From Prevotella sp. (lineage in GTDB: Bacteria > Bacteroidota > Bacteroidia > Bacteroidales > Bacteroidaceae): 13,174 nucleotides of DNA. Made by a program: the position numbers and the translations under genes. Shown one piece after another: positions 6,513 through 13,174 of the stretch. The stretch's first letter is position 1, and each line of letters opens with the position of its first letter. The stretch is from contig JAEEZP010000243.1 in the NCBI GenBank assembly GCA_016291915.1, positions 1 to 13,174 of the forward strand. Reading direction: 5' to 3'. The notes beneath the pieces were generated by a model. It saw nothing but the letters and a program-made list of their open reading frames with translations, had not been told where the DNA came from and ran no database searches.

Positions 6513-6690
6513 TACGCAAATCGCGGCAGATTGGGGAAAGTCTGTAGCGAAGTGTTAAAAGTTTAGGTCGGCTGTGACAATCAGAGACTTACAAGTGCCA
6601 ACTGCTGCCACTTACTTACCCTTCAAACTTGGATGCGAGGGTTACGAATTGGAAACCTAACTCTTGCCGCAATCTTCCCAGATTTGCGTA
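6513..6690. repeat. Spaced inverted repeat with identical flanks and different 5-bp cores
   Basis: TACGCAAATC-gcggc-AGATT (6513-6532, plus strand) and TACGCAAATC-tggga-AGATT (6671-6690, minus strand) share 15 of 20 positions, and all differences are confined to the 5-base centre. The copies face each other across 138 bp. The bases just beyond are also related in swapped order (GCGGCA then GGGGAA versus GGGAA then GCGGCA). Confidence 0.5.
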
Positions 6691-6774
6691 TAGCCCTCCG
6701 ACCGAACTTCCTCGTTTTGCCTCGAAATTCCTTTATACATGCGCTTTCTTGCGTTAATTCTCCGAAATTGCTCG

Positions 6775-6802
6775 TTTGTTACAAGCTTTTTTCGTAACTT
6801 TG
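6775..6802 (+). promoter_or_regulatory. Probable promoter of the YfhO-fkp operon
   Basis: TAACTTTG (6795-6802) matches the Bacteroidota -7 consensus TAnnTTTG, and TTTG (6775-6778) lies 16 bp upstream as a -33 candidate, slightly close. Transcription would begin near 6809, leaving a leader of about 26 nt before the ATG at 6835. The leader is AT-rich with no Shine-Dalgarno sequence. Confidence 0.5.
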
Positions 6803-6834
6803 CTGCGTTTTTAAGAATATAAACGTTTATATAT

Positions 6835-9333
6835 ATGAGAATATTGAAGCAGATCCTGCCAGATATCCTGGTAGTAGTGTTTTTTGCAGTTATATCATTC
6901 GCATACTTCTTCCCGGCTGACATAGAGGGCAGAATCCTTTACCGGCATGATGCTTCAGCCGGTGTGGGCGCCGGTCAGGAGTCGTCGGAATACCTCCAGC
7001 GGACGGGAGAGCGTACCCGGTGGACGAATTCCACGTTCAGTGGTATGCCTACCTATCAGACAGCCCCTTCGTATAAGAGTACGGATGGTTTGTCGAAGGT
7101 GATGAATGCCTACCACCTGTGGTTCCCGGAGAATGTGTGGTATGTCTTCGTCTATCTGCTGGGATTCTATATCCTATTGCGTGCCTTCGACTTCCGTCAG
7201 TGGATGGCTGCCTTGGGAGCTGTGATATGGGCCTTCTCCAGTTATTTCTTCATCATCATCGCCGCCGGACATATCTGGAAGGTGATGGCGTTGGCATACC
7301 TGCCGCCGATGATAGCGGGTATCGTGTTGAGTTACAAGGGGAAATATCTCTGGGGACTGGTGGTGACGGCTATCTTTGCTGCCTTCGAGGTGAAAGCCAA
7401 CCATGTGCAGATGACATATTATTATCTGTTCATTATTCTCTTTATGGTGATCGCTTATCTGGTGGATGCTATCCGTCAGCATAAGATACAACATTTCCTG
7501 AAGGCTACGGCGGCATGTGCCATCGGTGGACTGCTCGGTCTCTGTCTGAATATCAGTAACCTGTATCATACCTGGCAGTATTCGCAGGAGTCGATGCGTG
7601 GGAAGAGTGAACTGGTGAAGGAAAACAGCAGTAACCAGACAAGCAGCGGACTCGACAGGGATTATATCACGCAGTGGAGCTATGGCATCGGAGAGACATG
7701 GACATTGCTCGTGCCAAATACCAAGGGTGGGGCATCCATCCCGTTGAGCCAGAATAAGATAGCCATGAACAAGGCTAATCCGGAGTTCATGCAACTGTAC
7801 CAGCAGCTCGGACAATACTGGGGTGAGCAGCCGGGAACCAGTGGACCGGTATATGTGGGAGCCTTTGTGCTTATGCTCTTTATCCTCGGACTGTTTATCG
7901 TGAAAGGACCGATGAAGTGGGCATTGCTTGCTGCCACGATCCTGAGCATCCTCCTCTCATGGGGTAGGAACTTCATGGGATTCACGGATTTCTTCCTCGA
8001 CTATATCCCGATGTATGCGAAATTCCGAACGGTAGCCTCTATCTTGGTGATCGCTGAGTTTACCATCCCTCTGTTGGCGATGCTCGCATTGAAGAAGATC
8101 GTGGAGGACCCGGCTATTCTGACAAAGAATATGAAAGCGTTGGGCGCCAGTTGGCTGTTGACAGCCGGTATCGCCCTGCTCTTTGCCCTAATGCCGTCGG
8201 TATTCTTCTCCTCCTTCGTTTCTACTACTGAGATGCACGCCCTGCAGAATGGCATACCCCAGGAATATCTCGGTCCGCTGATTAGTAACCTTACGGAGAT
8301 GCGTCAGGCGATGTTCACCTCCGATTGCTGGCGTTCTTTCTTCCTGATCACCATCGGTACCTTCCTGTTGTTGCTCTATCGTTACAATAAAATCAAGAGT
8401 GAGTATCTCGTGGGTATCTTACTGGTGATGTGTCTCTTGGATATGTGGATGGTGAACAAACGCTATCTGAATGATGAGATGTTCGTTGACAAAACCGAGC
8501 GTGACGCCCCTCAAGCCAAGACGAAGACCGATGACTTTATCTTGCAGGATACCACAGACTGTCGTAACTATCGTGTGCTGAACCTGGCTTCGAACACTTT
8601 CAATGAGAATGAGACATCCTATTACCATAAGAGCATCGGTGGTTATCATGCCGCCAAACTTCGTCGTTATCAGGAACTGATTGATGCACATATCTCACCT
8701 GAGATGACCAGGATGTTCTCCACCATCGCTGAGGCTGCGGGGGATATGACAAAGGTTAACGGCGACAGTATCTATCCGATTTTGAACATGCTAAATACAC
8801 GCTATGTGATCATGCCATTGCAGGGTGGTGAGACCGTGCCTGTGAAGAACCCGTATGCTTACGGTAACGCATGGTTTGTGGATAAGATCCTGTACGTGGA
8901 CAATGCGAACCAAGAACTCGACACCACGGGAAAGATCAGTCTGCGTCATGAGTCCGTGGCTGACAAGAAATTCCAGGAAGTGCTCGGTGAGAGTGTCGTG
9001 CAAGACGAAGTATCGGTGGTTACCCTCTCCTCTTATGAGCCTAACGAACTGAAATATGAGACATCCTCCGGAAAGGGTGGCATCGTGGTGTTCTCAGAGA
9101 TTTATTATCCTGGATGGACAGCTACTATCGACGGCAATGTCGCCAAACTGGGACGTGCTGACTATGTGCTGCGTGCCTTGAAGGTGCCCGCAGGCAAGCA
9201 TCAGATCGTGCTCACCTTCAAACCGAAGTCGATCCATACGACGGAAACCATCGCTTACGTGGCCGGCATCATCCTCTTGCTGGCGCTTCTGGCCGTGTGT
9301 TATGTTGAATACAAGAAAAGGAAAAAAGCATGA
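6835..9333 (+). CDS. YfhO-family multi-spanning membrane protein
   Basis: This 832-residue integral membrane protein begins with a hydrophobic helix at about 10-28. A loop with a conserved-looking acidic region follows (RHDASAGVG, 38-46), then many membrane segments between about 100 and 530. Family-typical stretches are AAGHIWKVMALAYLP (143-157), NHVQMTYYY (189-197) and YSQESMRGKSEL (249-260). A soluble domain at about 540-800 ends with YYPGWTATIDG (around 756) and LRALKVPAGKHQIVL. One last helix (about 805-825) and a Lys/Arg tail close the protein. YfhO proteins have a GT-C-like architecture and are linked in Firmicutes to glycosylation of envelope polymers. In Bacteroidota the substrate is not established to my knowledge. 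The TGA stop overlaps the ATG of fkp (ATGA, 9330-9333), which suggests coupled translation and a link to fucose-containing surface glycans. Confidence 0.9.
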   Translation: MRILKQILPDILVVVFFAVISFAYFFPADIEGRILYRHDASAGVGAGQESSEYLQRTGERTRWTNSTFSGMPTYQTAPSYKSTDGLSKVMNAYHLWFPENVWYVFVYLLGFYILLRAFDFRQWMAALGAVIWAFSSYFFIIIAAGHIWKVMALAYLPPMIAGIVLSYKGKYLWGLVVTAIFAAFEVKANHVQMTYYYLFIILFMVIAYLVDAIRQHKIQHFLKATAACAIGGLLGLCLNISNLYHTWQYSQESMRGKSELVKENSSNQTSSGLDRDYITQWSYGIGETWTLLVPNTKGGASIPLSQNKIAMNKANPEFMQLYQQLGQYWGEQPGTSGPVYVGAFVLMLFILGLFIVKGPMKWALLAATILSILLSWGRNFMGFTDFFLDYIPMYAKFRTVASILVIAEFTIPLLAMLALKKIVEDPAILTKNMKALGASWLLTAGIALLFALMPSVFFSSFVSTTEMHALQNGIPQEYLGPLISNLTEMRQAMFTSDCWRSFFLITIGTFLLLLYRYNKIKSEYLVGILLVMCLLDMWMVNKRYLNDEMFVDKTERDAPQAKTKTDDFILQDTTDCRNYRVLNLASNTFNENETSYYHKSIGGYHAAKLRRYQELIDAHISPEMTRMFSTIAEAAGDMTKVNGDSIYPILNMLNTRYVIMPLQGGETVPVKNPYAYGNAWFVDKILYVDNANQELDTTGKISLRHESVADKKFQEVLGESVVQDEVSVVTLSSYEPNELKYETSSGKGGIVVFSEIYYPGWTATIDGNVAKLGRADYVLRALKVPAGKHQIVLTFKPKSIHTTETIAYVAGIILLLALLAVCYVEYKKRKKA

Positions 9334-12206
9334 AGAAGCTATTGTCACTTCCTCCTAACCTCGTAAGTTGTTTCCACGATATCACGGGGAAGAACAAGGA
9401 AGAATGGTTTTGTACCAACGACCCCGTCGGAAAGAAACTGGGCAGTGGCGGGGGCAGCACATGGCTGTTGACAGCGGCTTACCGCGATTGGCAACGACAG
9501 CAGGGAGGAGACACTGCCGGACAAGGTGATTTCGATACCTGGCTGGCATCGGAGCAGCGTATCCTGCTGCATGCCGGCGGACAGAGTAGGCGCTTGCCTG
9601 CCTATGCTCCATCCGGAAAGATTCTCACCCCTATACCTGTCTTCCGCTGGGAACGCGGTCAGCGATTGGAACAAGACCTGCTGTCTTTGCAGATACCTCT
9701 CTATGAGCGTATCATGCAGAAAGCACCGAAGACCATCCATACGATGATCGTGAGCGGGGATGTATATATAAGGGCTACAAAACCTCTTCAGCAGATACCT
9801 GAGGCTGATGTGATCTGTTACGGATTGTGGTTGACACCGGAGATTGCCAGTCATCACGGGGTGTATGTGTCTTCCAGACAGCATCCCACCACCTTGGAAT
9901 ATATGTTACAGAAACCCTCTGTGCAGACATTGGGTGAACTACAGAAAGACCATTTCTACCTTACCGATATCGGTATATGGTTGTTTTCCGACAAAGCCGT
10001 CAAACGGTTGATGGAACGTTCCGTACGTGATGGTGAGATCATCAATTATGACATGTACGGCACTTTCGGACGGGCGTTGGGAACAAATCCACAGTTAGAC
10101 GATGAATTGCTGAAGGATCTGACAGTGGTAGTATTACCGTTGCCCGGTGGGGAGTTTTACCATTATGGCACATCCCACGAGATTATTTCCTCTACCTTGA
10201 GCATTCAGAATCTGGTTCACGACCAGCGGGAGTGGCTTCATCACTCACGTAAGCCCCATCCTTCGATGTTCGTGCAGAATGCTTTCATAGAGACAGAGAT
10301 AACGGAAGCCAACCAACAACTGTGGATAGAGAACAGTTGGGTGGGCTTAGGTTTCCATCTGGCCAACAAGAATATCCTTACCGGTATACCTGAGAACCAT
10401 TGGGAGATAACCCTTCGCAGTGGGGATTGCATCGATGTTATACCTATCGGTGAGGAGGAATATGCCGTTCGACCATACGGTTTTGACGATCTCTTCCGTG
10501 GGGCGTTGGCAGACGAGAAGACATTATATCTGGGTAAACCTTTTGTTCAGTGGGCAAAAGAAAGAGAACTGGATATCAACATAATAGAAGGAAATGAGGA
10601 CTTGCAGTCAGCAAGGATATTCCCAGTCTGTAAAAACATTGATGATATCGGACTGTTGTTACGATGGATGATGCATGATCCTTCCCTGACCATGGCTCGT
10701 CACTTCTGGCGGGAATGTCGTAAGATAAGTGCCGACGAGATAAGTGCAGAAGCTAATTTACGTCGTCTGACACAACAGCGTGATGCGTTCAGGGCAGACA
10801 ACTGGCGTGCATTAGCCCGTAATTATGAACATAGCGTGTTCTATCAAGTTGATTTGCTCGATGCTGCCCAGGCATTTCATCAGAATGACATCCCGTTGCC
10901 TCTGCCTATCTCCAAGGATGCACCGTTGTTGACACAGATACACGACCAGATGTTCCGCAGTGAGGTGTTAAGGTTACAGGGTGATGAGATGCTGGCACAG
11001 AGCAAACAACATGAGCAGCAGGCCTTCTCATTGTTGAGGGAAGGATTTACCGGAAGGGTACTGCAGGAAAAACAGACACCGGTGAAGTCGGTCTATCACG
11101 ATCAGATCGTATGGGCCCGTTCCCCTGTGAGAATAGACATCGCCGGTGGTTGGACAGATACTCCTCCTTACTGTCTGATGGAGGGAGGAAACGTGGTGAA
11201 CATAGCCATTGAACTGAATGGACAACCCCCGTTGCAGACATATATCCGACCGTGTCCGCAGCATCATATCGTGCTCAGAAGCATAGACTTAGGAGCGATG
11301 GAGGTGGTGGAGGATTACGCACAACTGTCTGACTTCAACAAGGTGGGCAGTCCGTTCTCCATCCCCAAGGCAGCCCTTGCCTTATCCGGCTTCCTTCCGG
11401 GCTTTAGCACAGAACCCTATGATAGTCTTGAACATCAGTTGCAGGCTTTCGGCAGTGGTATAGAGATAACCCTCTTGTCGGCAGTGCCTGCAGGCAGTGG
11501 TCTGGGCACCAGCAGTATCCTTGCTGCTACGGTCTTAGGTGCTCTGAATGATTTCTGCGGACTGGCATGGGATAAGAATGAGATCGGTAACCGTACACTG
11601 GTGCTTGAGCAGTTGCTGACCACCGGTGGCGGATGGCAGGACCAGTATGGCGGATTACTGAGAGGTGTCAAACTCCTTCAGACTGATCGTGGCTTTGAGC
11701 AAACACCTGTGGTACGCTGGTTGCCGACCGAACTGTTTACCCAACCCGAATACAAACCTTGTCATCTGTTGTATTATACCGGCATCACCCGTACGGCAAA
11801 AGGCATCCTCGCAGAGATCGTCAGAAGGATGTTCCTCAACGAACATCATGAGCTGGAGCTCCTCCGAGAGATGAAACATCATGCGATGGATATGTATGAG
11901 ACCATCCAACTGGCTAACTTCGAGAAGATGGGTAGGTTGGTGGGTAAGACGTGGATGCAGAATATGACGATCGACAGTGGTACCTGTCCGCCGGCGATTG
12001 CCCAGATGATCAACATGGTGGATGACCTGTGTCTGGGTTATAAGCTCTGTGGGGCCGGTGGCGGAGGATTCCTCTATCTCGTGGCAAAAGATACTGAGGC
12101 AGCTGCACGGGTGAAACAGATCCTTCACGAACGGCGGTTGAACGACAGTGCACGCTTCGTAGAGATGTCGCTCAGCAGAGAGGGTTTACAGGTGAGTAGG
12201 AGTTAA
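9330..12206 (+). CDS. fkp: Bifunctional L-fucokinase / L-fucose-1-phosphate guanylyltransferase
   Basis: Fkp phosphorylates free L-fucose with ATP and then joins fucose-1-phosphate to GTP, giving GDP-L-fucose for capsule and glycoprotein fucosylation in the cytoplasm. It is the salvage route known from Bacteroides. This 958-residue protein shows the full fusion. The N-terminal pyrophosphorylase half has GSGGGSTWLL (38-47) and HAGGQSRRLPAYAPSGK (81-97), a nucleotide-binding signature, followed by PIPVF. A middle beta-rich region runs to about 470. The C-terminal GHMP kinase half has ARSPVRIDIAGGWTDTPP (about 596-613), the ATP loop PAGSGLGTSS (about 719-728) and CGAGGGGFLYL (about 906-916). All key motifs are present and the length agrees with known Fkp (about 950), so it should be active. 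The start overlaps the end of the YfhO gene by 4 bp; the GSCFA gene begins 18 bp after the stop. Confidence 0.96.
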   Translation: MKKLLSLPPNLVSCFHDITGKNKEEWFCTNDPVGKKLGSGGGSTWLLTAAYRDWQRQQGGDTAGQGDFDTWLASEQRILLHAGGQSRRLPAYAPSGKILTPIPVFRWERGQRLEQDLLSLQIPLYERIMQKAPKTIHTMIVSGDVYIRATKPLQQIPEADVICYGLWLTPEIASHHGVYVSSRQHPTTLEYMLQKPSVQTLGELQKDHFYLTDIGIWLFSDKAVKRLMERSVRDGEIINYDMYGTFGRALGTNPQLDDELLKDLTVVVLPLPGGEFYHYGTSHEIISSTLSIQNLVHDQREWLHHSRKPHPSMFVQNAFIETEITEANQQLWIENSWVGLGFHLANKNILTGIPENHWEITLRSGDCIDVIPIGEEEYAVRPYGFDDLFRGALADEKTLYLGKPFVQWAKERELDINIIEGNEDLQSARIFPVCKNIDDIGLLLRWMMHDPSLTMARHFWRECRKISADEISAEANLRRLTQQRDAFRADNWRALARNYEHSVFYQVDLLDAAQAFHQNDIPLPLPISKDAPLLTQIHDQMFRSEVLRLQGDEMLAQSKQHEQQAFSLLREGFTGRVLQEKQTPVKSVYHDQIVWARSPVRIDIAGGWTDTPPYCLMEGGNVVNIAIELNGQPPLQTYIRPCPQHHIVLRSIDLGAMEVVEDYAQLSDFNKVGSPFSIPKAALALSGFLPGFSTEPYDSLEHQLQAFGSGIEITLLSAVPAGSGLGTSSILAATVLGALNDFCGLAWDKNEIGNRTLVLEQLLTTGGGWQDQYGGLLRGVKLLQTDRGFEQTPVVRWLPTELFTQPEYKPCHLLYYTGITRTAKGILAEIVRRMFLNEHHELELLREMKHHAMDMYETIQLANFEKMGRLVGKTWMQNMTIDSGTCPPAIAQMINMVDDLCLGYKLCGAGGGGFLYLVAKDTEAAARVKQILHERRLNDSARFVEMSLSREGLQVSRS

Positions 12207-12224
12207 CCATATAGATACGGAGGA

Positions 12225-13121
12225 ATGATGGAGTTCAGGACGAAGGTGATTATCCCACGCAGCAACTGGCAGTTTGAGCCTTGTGAGAAAGTGCTGTTTG
12301 TCGGTTCTTGCTTCGCAGAGCATGTCGGCAGGCGTTTCACCCAGGAGAAATTCCGTACGGTCATCAATCCTTTCGGCGTGATGTACAATCCTGTCAGTGT
12401 GGGACATACGATAGACAGGCTGTTGTCATCCGATGCGTCTCTTCAAGAGGATGTCGTCTCATTGATGAATGTTGATGACCGGCTCAGTAAGGTGGTGATC
12501 ACCCTGGGTACTAATCATGTGTATATCCTGAAGGAAACGGGTGAGGTGGTGGATAACTGTCAGAAACGTCCTGCAGTCCTCTTTGAGGAAAAAGCTTTGA
12601 CCGTGAAAGAATGTGCTCAGTCATTGTTCTCTACCATCGGGAAACTGGTGGCATGGAACCCACAGATACAGATCCTCATCACCGTCAGTCCGATCCGTTA
12701 TGCCAAATACGGGTATCACGAGAGTAATCTCTCAAAAGCTACGCTCTTGCTGGCTTGTCAGCAGGCCGTGGAGCATGAGCCTGATCATGTGACCTATTTC
12801 CCCGCTTATGAGATTATGAACGATGAGTTGCGCGACTACCGTTTTTATGCCGCCGATATGCTCCATCCTTCTGAGCAGGCTGTGGAATATATCTGGGAAC
12901 GACTCTCGGAGCATTTCTTCTCAGAGGCAACCCTTCAGTTCCTGGAGGATTACCGGCCCGTCCGTCAGGCCCTGAATCACCGGCCTTTTAGGCCCGAAAG
13001 CCCGGCCTATAGTACCTTTTTGAGAAATACAAAGGAAAAGGTGGGGCAGTTGTCAGAAAAATATCCTACCTTTGCCCTTACAGAGGAGGAAAGAAAACTT
13101 TTAGAAAGGAATAACTTATGA
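12225..13121 (+). CDS. GSCFA-domain protein (SGNH-hydrolase-like)
   Basis: This protein of about 298 residues carries the motif that names the GSCFA family: GSCFAEHVG at 27-35, followed by NPFGVMYNP (48-56), TLGTNHVY (93-100) and TVSPIRYAKYGYH (153-165). Near the C-terminus DMLHPS (211-216) supplies the Asp and His expected of an SGNH-type triad with Ser28. The family has no firmly known substrate; an esterase or acyltransferase activity on surface glycans is inferred from fold similarity. There is no clear signal peptide, so it is probably cytoplasmic. Two ATGs stand in tandem at 12225 and 12228. A GGAGG at 12219-12223 is too close to the first, so the second may be used. The stop codon overlaps the next gene's ATG (ATGA, 13118-13121). 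Confidence 0.88.
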   Translation: MMEFRTKVIIPRSNWQFEPCEKVLFVGSCFAEHVGRRFTQEKFRTVINPFGVMYNPVSVGHTIDRLLSSDASLQEDVVSLMNVDDRLSKVVITLGTNHVYILKETGEVVDNCQKRPAVLFEEKALTVKECAQSLFSTIGKLVAWNPQIQILITVSPIRYAKYGYHESNLSKATLLLACQQAVEHEPDHVTYFPAYEIMNDELRDYRFYAADMLHPSEQAVEYIWERLSEHFFSEATLQFLEDYRPVRQALNHRPFRPESPAYSTFLRNTKEKVGQLSEKYPTFALTEEERKLLERNNL

Positions 13122-13174
13122 TCTATCCTATAGAGAAAGTAACAGCCTTGATAGGTGCACGCTGTTTTGGAAGA
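13118..13174 (+). CDS. Start of a gene resembling the murF/alr fusion, cut by window end
   Basis: Nineteen codons are visible: MIYPIEKVTALIGARCFGR. The ATG overlaps the stop of the GSCFA gene. The N-terminus, with a Y-x-I-E-x-(I/V) start and a following '(A)..I.A...G', resembles Bacteroidota bifunctional UDP-N-acetylmuramoyl-tripeptide--D-alanyl-D-alanine ligase / alanine racemase proteins. I recall GSCFA genes often lying next to that gene. Such a protein would supply D-Ala-D-Ala-bearing peptidoglycan precursors. The visible stretch is too short for a firm identification. Confidence 0.5.
   Translation, partial: MIYPIEKVTALIGARCFGR

Larger units (their letters stand above)
1..6700. mobile_element. 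Integrative mobilizable element (MobV type), partial; right end approximate
   Basis: A tyrosine integrase gene, a small RhuM-like regulator, an oriT-like hairpin region and a MobV relaxase lie head to tail on the minus strand. They are followed by cargo genes of lower GC content, including a phage-type KilA-N protein. No conjugation (tra) or replication genes are visible, so the unit would need a helper element to transfer. This layout is the known one for Bacteroidota mobilizable transposons and islands. The left end is outside the window. The right end is inferred to lie in the gene-free stretch between the integrase start (6450) and the chromosomal YfhO gene (6835). No direct-repeat att pair could be identified, because only one end is visible; 6700 is a placeholder. 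Confidence 0.75.
6451..6834. other. Gene-free junction between mobile element and chromosome
   Basis: These 384 bp have no gene I can support on either strand. They hold the integrase -7 box on the left, a pair of related inverted sequences (6513-6532 and 6671-6690), AAGTG/CACTT half-sites around 6593-6613, and the YfhO promoter on the right. The attachment site should lie here because the integrase of such elements usually sits next to it. No tRNA or tRNA 3' end, the common target of related elements, is visible. The exact crossover cannot be read from one side. Confidence 0.5.

Noticed and set aside
6451..6834. tRNA gene or tRNA 3' end as integration target
   Set aside because: No cloverleaf-compatible arms or T-loop sequence could be read on either strand.
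6657..6923. 88-codon minus-strand frame across the junction
   Set aside because: It overlaps the YfhO start antisense and covers its promoter candidate; the peptide is basic and of low complexity with no motif.
1..13174. CRISPR array or insertion sequence
   Set aside because: No regularly spaced direct repeats and no transposase-like protein were seen.

Overview
The window looks like Bacteroidota DNA, probably a Bacteroides/Prevotella-type gut or oral organism. The evidence is a bifunctional Fkp (L-fucokinase / GDP-fucose pyrophosphorylase fusion), a GSCFA-domain protein, a tyrosine integrase of the Bacteroides mobilizable-element type, a MobV relaxase with its characteristic N-terminus, and promoter-like boxes that fit the Bacteroidota -7 consensus TAnnTTTG. 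No database search was possible; all family names come from reading motifs.

Left half (about 1-6,700): an integrative mobilizable element whose left end lies outside the window. Its cargo comes first. A KilA-N protein is cut by the window edge. It is followed by an AT-rich, overlapping two-gene membrane cassette, whose first protein resembles the 'putative phage abortive infection' membrane family. Next is a leftward gene for a three-helix membrane/coiled-coil protein, with a strikingly structured, promoter-preceded leader of about 130 nt. The leftward mobilization and integration backbone follows: integrase, a 4-bp gap, a small RhuM-like regulator, a hairpin-rich non-coding region of about 370 bp that I interpret as oriT, and the MobV relaxase. 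The oriT candidate contains TAGTGTGTTA, which matches the nick sequence I remember for pMV158-type MobV plasmids. The integrase is interrupted by an in-frame amber codon before its catalytic tyrosine, so this copy may be unable to excise itself.

Junction (6451-6834): no gene. It holds the probable integrase promoter (leftward), a spaced pair of related 20-bp inverted sequences, and the probable promoter of the next operon (rightward). The element/chromosome boundary must lie in or near it, but I cannot place it to the base.

Right half (6835-13174): ordinary chromosome, more GC-rich, all rightward and tightly packed. Order: YfhO-family multi-spanning membrane protein, fkp, GSCFA-domain protein, and the first 19 codons of a gene that looks like the murF/alr fusion. 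YfhO/fkp and GSCFA/the last gene each overlap by 4 bp (ATGA), which suggests translational coupling. Fkp makes GDP-L-fucose from free fucose for surface glycans. YfhO proteins are membrane-embedded glycan-handling proteins. The last gene would belong to peptidoglycan precursor synthesis. The cluster therefore has a cell-surface theme.

The best candidates for something undescribed are the structured leader in front of the 317-residue membrane protein, the two-gene membrane cassette beside KilA-N, and the oriT architecture.
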